Shown here: piece by piece, positions 12,701 through 26,250 of the stretch
Layout: every line of letters starts with the position of its first letter
Numbering within the stretch: the stretch's first letter is position 1
Source of the DNA: Parus major
Lineage: Eukaryota; Chordata; Aves; Passeriformes; Paridae
NCBI RefSeq assembly: GCF_001522545.3
Contig: NC_031771.1
Location: 30,384,884-30,448,883 of the forward strand
Reading direction: 5' to 3'
Length of the DNA stretch: 64,000 bases
Translations under genes and position numbers: made by a program
Notes under the pieces: generated by a model
What the model saw: only the letters and a program-made list of their open reading frames with translations
Told to the model about the DNA's origin: nothing
Database searches by the model: none

Positions 12701-15700
12701 AATCTACATTAGTAGTTAAGACAACAGTAATAAAGCTAAGAAATCTTAATTTTCTCGGTCAATTACTTTTCTCAATTTTTTTTAGTTTAAGCTAAATAAC
12801 TGCTACACAAGAGGATTTTCTCCTAGACAAGAGAAGTATATTTGCTTTGAAGAGACAGTAGGGGAAGTTGCAAATGTGGGGAAATATTTCTCCTCACTTT
12901 TCCAAATGAAACAGTTTAATCAAAAAAGCCACAGTTCTTATTTATCACTTAAATGTATTAACCACCTCATCTTAATGCCAACACAAGCTATATACTCTAC
13001 ATTTTAATCAAAAATTAGTCCTAGTTATTTTTACCTCCCAAAATGTTCTAGTCACCTTTATTGGGACAGGAAAAGGGCAGGAGTAGATGCAGCTGTGAAC
13101 AATAATTTTATTCACCACATATTGTAATGCACAAGAGGATTAACCAATTCTTTGCTAGAAACGTATCTTGTTGGTGCAGATTACTGTCATCAAAATTATG
13201 ATTATCTAAGGCACATCCTCCTGGTAATATTCTAAGGCATTGTGGTCCTGACTGTTTCCAGACCCTCTGCAAAATATGACAGCACTAAAAGTTTAGGAAA
13301 AAATTAGGCAGGATTTTTTTACCTCTTCTTTTGGTGCATGGATTAGCTTGCCATTAGCAGTCAGTCTCCAAAACCTCTTTATACCTGCTAAAAATGTGTA
13401 TTATTTATAGAATCCTGAAATCACCTGCTAAAAATATATTAGAGCCTTGTGGGGAAAATACATTTTCCAGTTCATTATTCCTGAGAACTTTAAAAAATTT
13501 ATCACTCATGTCAGGACAAAATACACTGTATAAGCCTCCTGCAAAAATATAAACTGCTTTAGCCAGGACATATATATAGTAAATGTATTCTGTATTCTTT
13601 CAGTAAGGATACAATGCTTTTCACCTCAGTAAATCTTCTTGGGTAGAAACAAGATATAACAGATAGAGTTATTCTGTCAGACATAAAAATGGTGTGAGAA
13701 CTGAAAATCTATGCCTTCTACAATTTATGATTGCTGCCTAGCAGCAGCATGGATACTTCAGAAGATATTCTGTCTCAAAGTACTTTGGAGCCTTAGAAAG
13801 TTTCCTTGAACTTCATAAGATCCCTCAGAAAAAAAAGTAGTTTGTTTAGGGTATTTGCATGTTCTTATCCTTAGGAATTTTATTCTCTTGTTTAACAGCT
13901 AATTAGCATAAGATTTATAGAAAACTGCTCACACAATGTTTTTGCTGGGATTTCATAGCAAATGAAAGAGGAAAATAAGCCCTGGGTATGTTATTTAAAT
14001 TGGCTTTTTTTTTTCCTTCTTGGTGAGTTTTTTTAAAGCTTGCGTGGGATCTTGTGAGATATGGGGAAAAAACTGCAAAGCAACATAATGATTCATCATG
14101 AAAAGCAGAGTTCATCCTGCTTAGATGAAGAAAACAGTAGATGACTTTTCACACACATATTTCCTAATAAGTGTTACTTAAGCCAACCATCCTAATGCTT
14201 CATCACTTTAAATATGTAGTTTTTTAAACAAAAGTAGTGCTCCCAGGATATCTAGATTTTGGTACTTCGTATATTCAAGGAGAATATAGCAGTGACATTT
14301 GTACATTTACTGAGGTGCCAATAATAACTTCAGCTTCAGCTGACAATAAGTCAGAAAAACATGAAAACAGTTCTGGTGCCTATCTCAAGCAGAGCAGAAT
14401 GGTAGGAAGCAGTCATTGAGTTCAGAATGATTGCCTTTAATGCTGTGTGTTATCTAGTGCATAGCAGAAGGCACTTGAAAAACACCAGGGCAGTATTGCA
14501 AAGGAAGGTGAAAATGTGAAGTGGTGAGTTTTTACTGACAAAGAACTTACCAACATCATGACCTTGTTCTGTAGGGAGTATGTACAGGCATCTGGGTAAA
14601 ACAAGAAAGGGTGCATAAGGCTGTCCTTTTGTGCAAAGCAGATGCTAACTCAGAAAATTCCATGCTAAGTTTTTTCCCTCAGGTTCGTTTCTCACAGGAT
14701 GCACCTACACACATGCATACATATATTCACACACATAAGAACCATTTCTGAGCTCATAAGAAACTCCTTATGGTTTTAAATCTCTATGTTGAACCTCAGG
14801 GTGTTTTGCATCTTTGCAACAGATGAAAGGAGAAAAAGATGTAGTTCTCCATTTCAGAGCAGAGAAAGCAGAGAAACATTTTGCGACAGTTAAATTTTGC
14901 TGCATGACTGTGAAAATGGTGTGAGAAAGATCTGACTCACATATTTTTTTGAAAAAGCCCATCTTGTAAAAATTACAATGATGTCACATAAACTTACAGT
15001 AGTTTTCTGCAGAAGTGTTCATATGGAGCTTTGTTGGACTGGAGACAAAAAAAGACACAAGATAATTAAAGGGAAAGAAGAACAATCCTGTGCATTCTGC
15101 AAGTGGCTCACTGTGTTGGGCCATGCAGGATTGCACACCTACACCAAAAGGGTTATACACCTACTCAAGAGAAGGCAGGCTATGATCAAGACTAGACCTT
15201 TGGAAACAAAATACTAATTTAAAATAAAAAAAATTTTTGGCACATTTCCATCGAAATGTAGTTGTACTTCTCTTGTTTGTTCACAAGCTACCCTCACGCT
15301 AAAGAGCCAAAAGTATTTTAGTACATTCTGTAAATCTTTTATCTCTGCTCTACCTGATTCTTCCATAGGTAGCTGAGATAGTGGGAACCTGCCATGACAC
15401 TCATTTCATTCATCAAAAATGACATTCTTATGTCTCTTAAGGAAGAGCATGAAGGCAAATCAACAAGTTTTCAAAATCTTAAAAATGCTTCATGTATCAG
15501 AAAACTTCATTTTAACACACATCTGTAGAAGGCTGGCATGAGTTTATGTGCCATCCCCATTATAATAGAAAGTCTAAGTGTAAGAGAAAACCAATTCTTT
15601 GTTGAATAATTTTTGCACTGTAAATATTTCAATTTTTGTAAGTGAAAGCCACAAACAAGCTTAGAAGTGTACTTCAAAATAAGGAGTGTAGATTGTCTTG

Positions 15701-17399
15701 CTGAAGCAAATAATTTCTGTTGGTAGTATTAATTTTTGCTGTTCATGAGAATTATCATTTCAATATCTTGTCTCTCTATTATCTTTTTCCAGGCTCTATT
15801 CTTTGGCTTGATTATACTTTTAGCACAGTAGGTGGGGAGACTGAAGAAATCCAATCAGGATGCTTAAAATACTGTATAATTACAGTGTAAAGTTCTTACC
15901 TCTATAACTCGATGTTGGAATGCATCTACAAAACCTCATGGGATTCAGAGCATTTTGGACCAGCTCCATCCTGATCTCCTGAGATATATGGCATTCCCAA
16001 GATTCTGTATGTATGTCACACATCCCCTGAGATACACAACATTCTTACAATTCTATGTCGACTGTATGGCATTCGGATATTTCTAATTGGACAGCTAAAA
16101 TGGGCAGTGCAAGAAGTGATGACCTGCACCAGGTGACAGTTTATGGGAATTCCATTCTGCCATTCCACTCAACATTCTGTTAAATTTTAGCAGAAATCTG
16201 CAGCCCTGATGTTGTTGCATTACCTCTTCACTTCAGTCTTCTTATGGTTGGAGAAAAGTGACTGCATCCAGATAGTGTGGAGCGGAGGAAATGTGGAGCA
16301 GGCTTTGCAGCTCGTGCCAGCAAGTGGATGTGGAACTCATCCAGGCACATCCTTCCACAGAACAAACTGCTCTCCTGATTACCCCATCTCACGTGCAAAG
16401 ACAAAATGAGGCAAGATAACCTGTGTTCTTTGCACAGACAGACATAAAGATCTCCTCCTGCATATGTAGTCACAGTTTGAAAGTTGATATTATCATTTTC
16501 CACGGCCTGTTTAACAGAGGTTTCCTAGTGCTTCCTAGACAACTTTTGTAATCAAATGGACATAGAAAAGAAGAAAATCAGGAGTAGATGGTAAAACTGT
16601 TTGAGCATATGTTCCAAGAATGCAGGAACCTTTTAGTCTCTGTAAACATATAAAATTAGTCAGAATGTCTAGATAAGGATGGGTTTCTTAAATAGAAGAA
16701 AGGAAAATGTAGTTATAACAAATATTTAGCAAACTGCTGCAATATACTTATCATTCTCTGAATGCTCAGTTTTAATGCACAAAGAACACCTGCAATCAGT
16801 TGGACACAGGCCTAATCAATTCTAGAACACTGAAGATATTTTTTCCTTCTCATTTTCAGATCCTTACAGAAACAAGGCTCTGAAACAAGGCTGGGCAGAC
16901 TCTCTCATGTACAACATCCTTCAAACTTCGTGTTAATCACAAGATTTGCATCAGTTGTGAGGCTTTGTTCTCAGCACTTTCAGCTCCATTAAAGTGAAAA
17001 ACGATGTGAGCATGCACAGTTCCTGACACTGATAATGTTTTACAGTTATCACACATCAAAATACATACCAGGCACAATTGTGTATAAGAACTACTGAATT
17101 ATTTTCTAGATAAGGTAGAGTGACAGGTAGTATAAATAACTCATTATTTACATACCTATCTGACATTGTGATGTTGATTTAGAGAGTTAAAATTTCATTA
17201 CAGATAGGTTTTTCCCCCCACAATGCATTACTCCAGTATTTTAGCAGAACAATAGATTTCGCACTTCAAAGGAATTAGTAGTAAAAGGCTACATACACTG
17301 AAATGGAAATTACTATTTAACAGAGGGGACCAGGTGTGCAACATAACTGTGCTGATAAAATCTGCCCTATATTTCAACGATATTTTCTACTAAAGAATG
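12701..17399. other. Non-coding AT-rich DNA, no gene seen
   Basis: AT-rich unique sequence with a short CA/TA-rich stretch near 14.70 kb. No frame here has recognisable motifs. Confidence 0.6.
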
Positions 17400-17894
17400 A
17401 AGTTAACAGGGAAAAGGGGAAAACAAGCTGTGTGGTTATTCATAGAGAACAGTAAGGCAACAGGGAATAAAAATAATAAAAGGCTTGATAAAGGAGGTAA
17501 AAGGAAGATAACAGGCAGAAACTTGATGAAGAAATTAGACAAGCAATAAGGATGCAAAACAGAAAAACAGAATGAAAAATCAGATTGAAGCAGAACGTAA
17601 AAAGTCTGGGAAGAAAAAGGAAATGAGGAAACTGAGAAGCAACAGAAAAGAGCAGCTGGAAATAGAGTGGGCAATGTGGGTTGGTGATACCAGGAAGGCA
17701 TGGAAAGATTGGGGTAAAAAAGAAACTGGCAAGTATGAGGAAAATGGGAAATGGGAAATGGGGAAATGGGCTATGAGTATGAATGAGAAAGAAGCAAAAA
17801 CCAAAATGGGTATGGAAGGCAGGACAGAGATGCGGAGACTATGGAAGGGTAACAGATACCTAAGGGAGCAGTTGAGGAAAAAAAAAAAAAAAAA
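17400..17894 (+). repeat. Purine-rich tract ending in an A17 run
   Basis: About 500 bases in which A and G dominate the plus strand, with local repeats such as 'aaatgggaaatggg' near 17740-17770 and a terminal A run at 17878-17894. The bias opens frames on both strands (121 codons from 17572 on plus, 103 and 74 on minus), but their predicted proteins are low in complexity (mostly Lys, Glu, Met, Trp or Phe, Ser). I read these as a consequence of composition. Confidence 0.6.
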
Positions 17895-19319
17895 GAGCGT
17901 GGATGTTACTACTAAAAATGCTAGTGGTAATAGATAAACCAGGATGGTCCTCTTCTCAAATTCAGATTTTGCTTTAGACTTCTGTACCTTCTCTGTTATC
18001 TTTTTATTATCACCTTTTTCCTATCTAGCAGGATAGATGCAGACTAAACCAATGTGTTTATATCTGAGTGGATATACAGGATTTCACACAAGAGATAACA
18101 GGAGGGCTACTTCTGTCAAATGCACAGTGAACGATTCCTTTTTCTGTAACAGTGTGCCAAGATTTAGATATTTCGTATTTTGTAAGAACAGACTGTACTC
18201 TACATTCAAAAGGAGAGGAAAGAGACAAGGCAGATTCTACTTTGCTTACCACACCATGCTTCTTTTAAATACTATGTTAATATCTCCTGGGGTTGTTCAA
18301 GTAATGTGTTCAGTATTTAAAACAAACTCACCTTCTGTGACTTTAACAAAATTCACTACCACAGATCTGCACATTCAAAGTCTGTATGTGTCAAATTTGC
18401 TACTTGGGAAAATTATAATCAAAAAGAAGGAATAATACAATTCCAAATGAATGACCACATACAATTTCATCTATTAAATGTGATGAGCATAAAAATGCTG
18501 TGTTCCTATGGTGGCATTATGGGTTGTCAAAACAATTAGTTATGTTTATACAGGTCAAATCATAAGTTTATTCATTTCTCAAGACAGCCAAGTGTTCTTT
18601 TTATTTTTAATTAATTTAAATGTTTTCCCTGAAATTGACTTAAATAAGAGTTGTATTATTGATAGGCTTTGTAATAAGTTATCTCTTTTCATTTATATTC
18701 TAAAATATGCCTGGTCAAGTTATAATTCTTCATTGCTGTGACTTTATATCTAGCATTTTAATATGCGAAACTACAGTGTTTTCAGCATTAAACAATCCAT
18801 TAAATACAATAGTAATAGTTTGTAGGTCTTTTGTTATTCATCAACTAGTTTAATGTGAACATGAGCTACACACTGACATAAGAGCAATCCACTCTGGGTG
18901 CCCTTTTGGATAATCTTGGCTTCACTACATTGCTTCACTTTACAACCATATTAAAGAGCAGTTGAACTTAACACACTTAAGTGTCTTTGGCTTTTGGCTC
19001 TGTAGGCATGCAGAGGAAGATCTCTACTGACTATTGATCGTACATGCATACATACACTTAGAATTAACCTGCTCATGGAATCAAAGCCGCTTCTTCATTA
19101 CAAACTAATTGTTATGGATTTTGATGTAAATTTATTGCTGGATATGTTAAATATAAAAGGTAGGCTCATGTTACATGTGACAAGAATATTCTATCCTAGT
19201 TTATACTTAATATGGTGGAAACATGTTACTGTTTTAACTTTAGGGATGAAGATATAGCTCACTATAGTAATACAGTAAAAAATAAAGAACTGACACTCTT
19301 CAAATTTGATTTAGTTCTG
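17895..19319. other. Non-coding AT-rich DNA, no gene seen
   Basis: Holds a 132-codon plus-strand frame at 18037-18435 without domains or codon bias; I consider it chance. Confidence 0.55.
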
Positions 19320-19800
19320 GTCACAGAATATGCTGAGTTAGAAGGGACCCACATCAAGACCAACTCTTGGCCCTGCACAGGACACCCCAAGAGTCACCAT
19401 GTGACTGAGAGTATTTCCCAAACACTTCTTGAACTCTATCAGGCTTGGGGCTGTGGCAGCTTTCTGGGGAACCAGTTCCAGTGCACAATCACCCATTGCT
19501 TGAAGAAGCTTTTTCTAGCATCCAACCTAAACCTTTCCTGACCGAACTTCAGGCCATTCCCTTGGGTCCTGTCTCTGGTCACCACAGAGCAGAGATCAGT
19601 GCCTGGCCCTCCACTTCCCCTCACGAGGAAGTTGTAACTGCAATGAGGTCTGTCCTCAGTCTCCTCCAGGCTGAACAAACCAAGTGACCTCACCTGCTCC
19701 TCATTCAGATTCCCCCCAAGGCCCCTCACCATCTTTGTTGCCCTCCTTTGGATGCTCTCTAAGGACTTTATGTCTTGTTTGTATTGTGGTGCCACTGCTG
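19320..19800 (-). mobile_element. CR1 LINE 3' fragment with the end of the reverse-transcriptase ORF
   Basis: The plus strand shows 'gaagggaccc', 'ggaaccagttccagtgc' and 'cctccaggctgaacaaacc'. On the minus strand a frame still reads as the C-terminal part of CR1 ORF2: QRRATKMVRGL, RSLGLFSLEE, LVRGSGG, VTRDRTQGNG, RFRLDARKSFF and HWNWFPR. These are the conserved tail motifs of CR1 polymerase proteins. The reading frame remains open but is cut off upstream at about 19790, where similarity stops, so the copy cannot be functional. The open frame that continues to 20020 is not CR1-like. Confidence 0.9.
19439..19790 (-). pseudogene. Remnant of CR1 ORF2 (C-terminal end)
   Basis: The frame corresponds to roughly the last 115 residues of the polymerase ORF2 before the CR1 3' untranslated region. 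It lacks the reverse-transcriptase and endonuclease domains entirely because of 5' truncation, the usual fate of LINE insertions. It has no upstream start of its own and is a molecular fossil. Confidence 0.75.
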
Positions 19801-22800
19801 ACTTGCGATGTACCTTGAGACAGAGCTCTACACATGGGTGGAACATGTCTCGCCTGTGAGAGCTGGGAAACAGCTTTGTTCTCCTAACCCTCCTACTCAC
19901 ACTGCCCCAGTCAACAGAACAAATGATGACTACAAATAAGTACTGGGAATGTTCAGGATATTTGGGCTGCATCAGCAAGTGTAAATCTGTCTGAAAATTC
20001 CCTGTAAAAGTCTGTTTCATGATTCTTACATGGTTATCTGTCAGTTAGAGGGGTGTCAACTCTATACATTTTATTTGGTCTCTCAGGAAACCTGTGCTGA
20101 GCTCTATTCTGAATCTAGGTTTTTAATATGCCAAAATATATAATATAATCATTTTAACCAAATACTGTCTTCATCCAGATATATTTTTTTGCCTATGACC
20201 TTTCCCAAGACACACATCAGTATAATACCAGGCAAACTTCATACCAGGAATTACAGTTTGTATCCAGTATACTTAAAATTAATTAAATGACAAAAACTGC
20301 AATGAGTTTGTTCACAAAATTCACAGATTTTCAAACAGTTTACTGTTTTGCCATGTGAATTTTTGGGACCACTCATTTTTCTGGTATTCCATTTTAAAAA
20401 TGGGAATTTTATCTCAAATATTAGATATACTTGTATAAACATTCATTTAAGACTGAGGAGAAATTATCCCAATTCTTTCAGAAAGCTAGTTATAGAGAAG
20501 TAATTACTCAGAATTCAACTGCTTGTCATGGTGCAGAGGCCTGCAAAATTCCCAGCTGCATAAATCTGTGTATAAATCAATTTCAGAATAATTAAACAGC
20601 TCTGTTATTTTAGCCAGGATCCTCTGGGACAAGTGTGAGCCAACAGCAATATTTGTTCTTTGGGTACGTTTCTGTGAGGCTTTTTCTAAGGAAAATTTTA
20701 GCTGATGCTTCACTACTCTGTTGTTAGTTGTGGCTTTTGCATGGTGGGGGTTCCATCTCAAAAAAAAAATAAAAAAATAAAAATTATTTGTCATACCTAG
20801 GTGATTTCAAGGCAATCTGTGAACTACATGTCTCACTATTCAGTCATTATTAAGATTTCGATACTAAAACCCATTAAGATATGAGACTTAATTAGTCCAA
20901 AGTAATTCTTACCTTAAAGTTTATGTATCTGCCTCCTTCTCAGGCTCAGAAATATGCTGCTACCGTGGAATGTGGTTCCCACTTCCTAAGGAAAGGAAGT
21001 AGGATGCAAAGCCAGGCTGCAATGCTATTAGTTAGACAGTCTGGTGCCATGCAGACAACTGATTCAGAAAGATCCACCAAAGCAGTAACATAAGCATGTC
21101 TTCTCCACATGTATTCTATGAAGATTTTTTTTTCAGGGCTATGTCTCAGCCCAGTGAGGAACATGATGAGGACTTTGAGTGAATAAGTAATATATTTTTT
21201 ATCTATAAGATGGTTTAAATTCAAACTAGCGCAATGAATTTCTCTGTTCAGCTAGCGCTCTGAATCCAAATGTTGAACTCCAGAATTTAATCTTAAGATT
21301 AGATTATGCAGAAAACTAGCAGTGACTATTTAAAGTGTGTGCTATCCAAGTTGTCAAAAAGAAGATTTACCATGAGATTTTTATATCCCGTCTGGATCAA
21401 TTGTGTAAAACAGTCTGACCAGCTTTAAAATCCCTCGTCAGAATCTTAAAAAACCTTCTGGCAAAGACCTTGACATAGATGAAACATGTTCAAAAGAGAT
21501 GGATTTACACAAAGTTCCAAATAGGAAGTCAGTCTTGAAAAGAATGTGCAGCAAAGAAAAATATGTCTCTAAGTCCCGCTATTGGTTGCTCAAATATATT
21601 TAAGATTAACCATTCTGCTACAATTTATTTAAGACAAGGCATACATCGGCTTTTGTTACTTAACCATCTTTCAGGCTTATTATGTTCCTAAAGATTAATA
21701 GATAATCCCTTTTCTTGGAAACTCTATACAAAGTCCCTGCCATTTCAAAGTCATCACAATTCCCTGAAAAAGAGCCTGCAGCGGTAACTGAAACAGGATT
21801 TATCTGTCAGGTTCATCCCACAGAAAATCTCTGTGTCTGTACCCTGATAGGTCCAAGTCACCAGTACAGACAATCATCCATTTCTGTTTCAATACTCCGG
21901 ATTTGGAAAATCTGCTTCACAACAAATCAAAACAAGGGCAGAGGGGGAGTTCTAATCTGACTACAGAAATTTTAGTCCTGAATGTGTTCTCATGAACACA
22001 TGATGTAAACAACAACAGTCATTAAATGAATATTTTGACCAGTTACTTTCTATTTTGACTCTTATTTATGATTTCACACTATATCAAACTTTAACTTAAT
22101 ACTTAGCCTTTAAAATATTCTGATGAGATACTGATGGGCTGGCTGCAGTATTAGTCATCAAGTAATCATTAATTCACCTTGTGTAAGCAAATCATAAAAG
22201 TAACTTATATGCATACATACTTTTTTTATTATTTTTATATGTATACACACACAAATGGCTGGGTTGGCATAACTGTATTTCATCTCTTCATGTGATGGAT
22301 ATATATATATAAAAAAACCTGAAGTGTTAATATGCTAGGAAGTTTAAGAAATCTGCACATCCCACCTGCAATCCCCACAGAGTTCTATTTATACTGAAAA
22401 ACTATTAAACTTTGGAGATTCCTTCTCTATGCGATTTTTCCATTACTTTTCACCATTTTATTTTAGCTGAGATACTCAACCTCTCTCTCTCAGTGAAAGT
22501 CACCACATCCATATTCCTCGAAGTTTTGCAGAACATTAGGAATTTTCATCTTCTCCGAATATATTGCGCCACAAAATCATGACCCTTCAAATGTGCTATG
22601 GTTCCTAAGGAGCTGATGGAAGGTGTGGATACATAATCCTGGTTGAGAGGGAATGCCTCTGCTCACAGAGCATTACCAAGGTGCCAGTGGCTCCTGGCTT
22701 TATTCAGTAGCAGTGTCCCTGCATCTTGCAGGAGGACTGTGTGCAGCCTCCTGTTCTGCGCTGGTGTTGTGCTCTCTGAAGAGAAGAGAGCTGTTTCTTT

Positions 22801-25800
22801 ATTGGAGTAGCAGTATCTACTGCAAATTGCAGACTGTGAGCACCATTATACCGGCGTGACCACATAAAGTTCTGCTCTTTTCAACTCTGCAGGTTATGTA
22901 TCATATTGTCCTGTTCACACTTGTATTTAAAACCAGGTGTTTTTTTAGAAAAGCTCTGTGGGATCTGGGGAATCTTTATGTCCTGTAAGTTCAAGATAGC
23001 ACTAATATGGTTTTCAAAGCCACATGCAGCTCTTACTCTTGATGGCACTGAAGTCCTTGGGATTTTGCCATGCTTTGATGGGACTAGAATGGGGCTCATG
23101 GTAAGCAGAGAAAGTTATTTTAAATATTTCAGGGTTATTTCAGATTTACACTGTGATATTTCACAGCAAGTTTTAACTATGAGGAAGCCTGTGTACATTA
23201 CATTCTGAAACAATGGAGTCTGATGGGTGAGCCTTTAGGAATCCTTTCTTGCAGAGGGCAAGGTAAATAAGTAACATAATTCATCTGGATAATGGGGGGT
23301 CAGGAAGGTAAGATTTCTGTGCCAGTTTCAGAACATGAAGGCTTTGAATATTGGCTACATCTCTGAATAATCATATTGGTTGAAATGAGGAAAAATATCC
23401 AGACACGTGCTCTTTAGATATGTAACTTGTGTTCACAGGCCTTCTCAAAACATTGCATTTGTGTCTTCCATCCAGTCCAAGTGCCAAAGGATGTACTACT
23501 TATGACAGTGCTGGAATATACAAATCACTTAAACACTGTCCTGAATGAGGAGGAACATGGTTTGCTGGATCAGAAAAACTGTTTTTTCCACCACACATAT
23601 TTTCTGTCTCCTCATTATTTGTAAAGTTGGCAAGTATTAAGGGAGGGGGCTCTTTCTTACCTTTTCTGCAATAAATGTGTGATTCAGTGGATATTTTCTT
23701 TTCACAAAGGCAGTTATAAACTATAATCAGACCCAACCTTCTTGCCAGTAAAGGAGGAAAGGACACCTGAGAAGGAGCTGTGTAATTATAATTAAAGTGG
23801 GAGAGGAAAATAAACGTTCCTGCTGAGTTCTGCATTTCATAGCTCTCCAATGTTTGACTTTGCTGTCTTGATGTGTTCTTTAAATGAATTTTGTCTTCAT
23901 CATATATATTACAAAACACGATACTGAATGTTCAGATTATTCCACATACTACATTGACACCTATAGGTTTCATTACTGTATTATGTAATTTTTAAAGCCA
24001 CTGCACAGATCTTTCCTACTTGATCAGATAAAACAACTTGTAACAGTAGTAAATTTTATTTGTTTTACAGTAGTAGGCTATTTACAGTCATAAAAAGAAG
24101 ATGAGGAACCACTTCTCCATACAATAAAATTATCTCCTGGAGCAAAGAAGTGACAACTGAAAATCCAAGTTACATACAGGTTTTGTATGTGAATATTGAA
24201 TGCAGTAATGAGCCCTTTTACCCCTTTTAACCCAGACTCTGGTCTTTCTGATCATTCTTTCCTTTGCTGATTCCTTACTCTAGTCTCAGCATCTCTCATT
24301 TCCATCTCTGAATCAGGACATATCCTATTCCTGCTTCCAAACCTAAGCATCTCATGCACTTCTCTCCCTAGCCTTACAGGACCTGATTTGCATGAAACCA
24401 TTAATGTACTGCAGTGTTTTTGTAAACATAAACCTGTTTTGCTCTTTTCTTCCTTTATGGAAATATGATAAGGAGGCCTTTTCTCTAGTGAAACTTAAGG
24501 AGATGAATAAAAGCAGGGAACACTCCTCCTTGTTTTCAAGTGTTCAATAACATGATTTGCTACAGCTATCAGAAGAAACAACTTTGATAGTAATCTTGCT
24601 TAACACCTACATTCTTGAACAAAAACTTGTTCACTATTGGCAATCATTCATCTAACATTAAACACATCTTTAATGAATTTGTTTCCAAAAAGTTATTTTT
24701 AGATTAAAAGGCTATTTTTGAAAAACTTAATATTATAAGGAAAAAAGTAAATTGGAGAATAATCTCTTAAATGTCAGCCTTATGAAATACAGAGGAGCAG
24801 TAGTTTTACAGATTTGTGCAAAGAAACGATCTTTCACTAAAAATATGCACAGACAGATGGAAGTTAGGTGGATTAAAATGAAAACAAGTTCTCCAATCCA
24901 TTCTCTACTTAAATCTTTGAAAGAAAGGGGCCACAATCAAGTATAAATTAAGAGATTTCCCAAAGGGTTTATAATTGATTTCCAGTTCCCTCTGACCTCT
25001 ATTTTCCAGCTATACAGTGGACTATTTAGTAACAAAAGTGTTTCCTTTCACCTACAGGGAGACTCTATTGTCACTCAAAAATAACAGAAACAGTTCACAA
25101 CATCTCAGGAGCTGGAATTTATATATTTAAGGAATATCTGCCAATTTTCAGGACAAAGAGCATCTGTCATTATTTTTACAAAGTGCACATATTTGCCTGT
25201 ACTATACTTCAAGCTTATAAAATAACTTTAACAGCCCATATCTAAACACGGGGTTAGAACCAGGATAATGCAAAAAATCACATGACACTGTGCTATTAAG
25301 CATCCAGAGATTTTTTTTTTCCTATCTGAAGAGCACCTACAGCAAGCAAAATGTTCTTCTTACATTCCAGGTGTGATGCTTTGTCTTTGATTACCTAAGG
25401 CATGGCATAGGGAGATTCAAATGGGATTTTGTTGGATTTTGCATACCTCCAGCTTGTTCCATAGCAGGTGTATTTAATAAGGCCAAATTTCACAGACTCC
25501 AACAAATTGTATCTCTAGAGAGCTGAACATGACTGCAGAACCACCACAATGAGCAGAAAGAGTTTCAGGCTGAAAACATCTCCTGCAGTCACATTTTCCA
25601 TAATGCTGTGGTAACACTAATAATTCACCTAGATTAAGCCTCATTATATCAAGATCTATATAAAAATGGCTCTGATATTACAGCTTTCATATTGCTTGAA
25701 CAGAAGACAGAATCACCTCTGGCTGTGACAATCGACATATCAGAAATTGATTGACAGCACTCCTCAGAAAAATAGACGCCTAAAAAAAGAGCAAGGAGTT

Positions 25801-26099
25801 ACAATGTGGATTCCACTTGTTCCTGATCAATGTAGTCAGGTGCCCTCATGGGTAGCAGCTTAAAGGTATACTTTGGAATTCACCTAGGAAAATGTAGGGA
25901 ATTCAGTGCTGCTGTGTGAGTAAGGATGCTGAATGCTTTCTATGACAAAATGACCAATATCAGGCTTTTTCCCTTTTGTCACATGGTCCGAAGGAACTCG
26001 TGGCTGAAGAAACACAGTTTTTCAAAATGCTTAAAAATGGATTTTCCAAGTCATGCTCTGAAACCAAAAATTTGTGGGAATCTTAAAAAAAAAAACATA
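19801..26099. other. Non-coding AT-rich DNA, no gene seen
   Basis: Mostly unique AT-rich sequence. Frames reach 139 codons (minus, 23500-23919) but carry no motifs. A slightly GC-richer patch lies at 22.62-22.86 kb. Confidence 0.55.
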
Positions 26100-26250
26100 T
26101 AGAATCACAGAATAGTTTGGTTTTAAGGTGCCTTAAAGTTCCAACCCCCTTCCAAGGGCACGTTTTACTAGACCAGGCTGCTCAGAGATTCATCCACCTT
26201 GGCCTTGAACATCTCCAGGGATAGGGAGTCCACATCTCTGGGCAACCTCT
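26100..26250 (-). mobile_element. CR1 LINE, short 3' fragment
   Basis: It begins AGAATCACAGAATAGTTTGG, followed by 'aaagttccaacccccttcc', 'actagaccaggctgctcag', 'ccttggccttgaacatctcc' and 'tctgggcaacctct' on the plus strand, all typical of the CR1 3' end in antisense. It is sharply truncated after about 150 bases. Confidence 0.9.

Noticed and set aside
17572..17937. 121-codon lysine- and glutamate-rich frame
   Set aside because: It follows directly from the purine bias of the tract; low complexity and no homologue recognised.
22653..22859. 68-codon plus-strand frame with a good ATG and a hydrophobic centre, considered as a second microprotein
   Set aside because: No family resemblance; composition is compatible with chance in a locally GC-richer patch. 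Worth revisiting only if transcripts are found.
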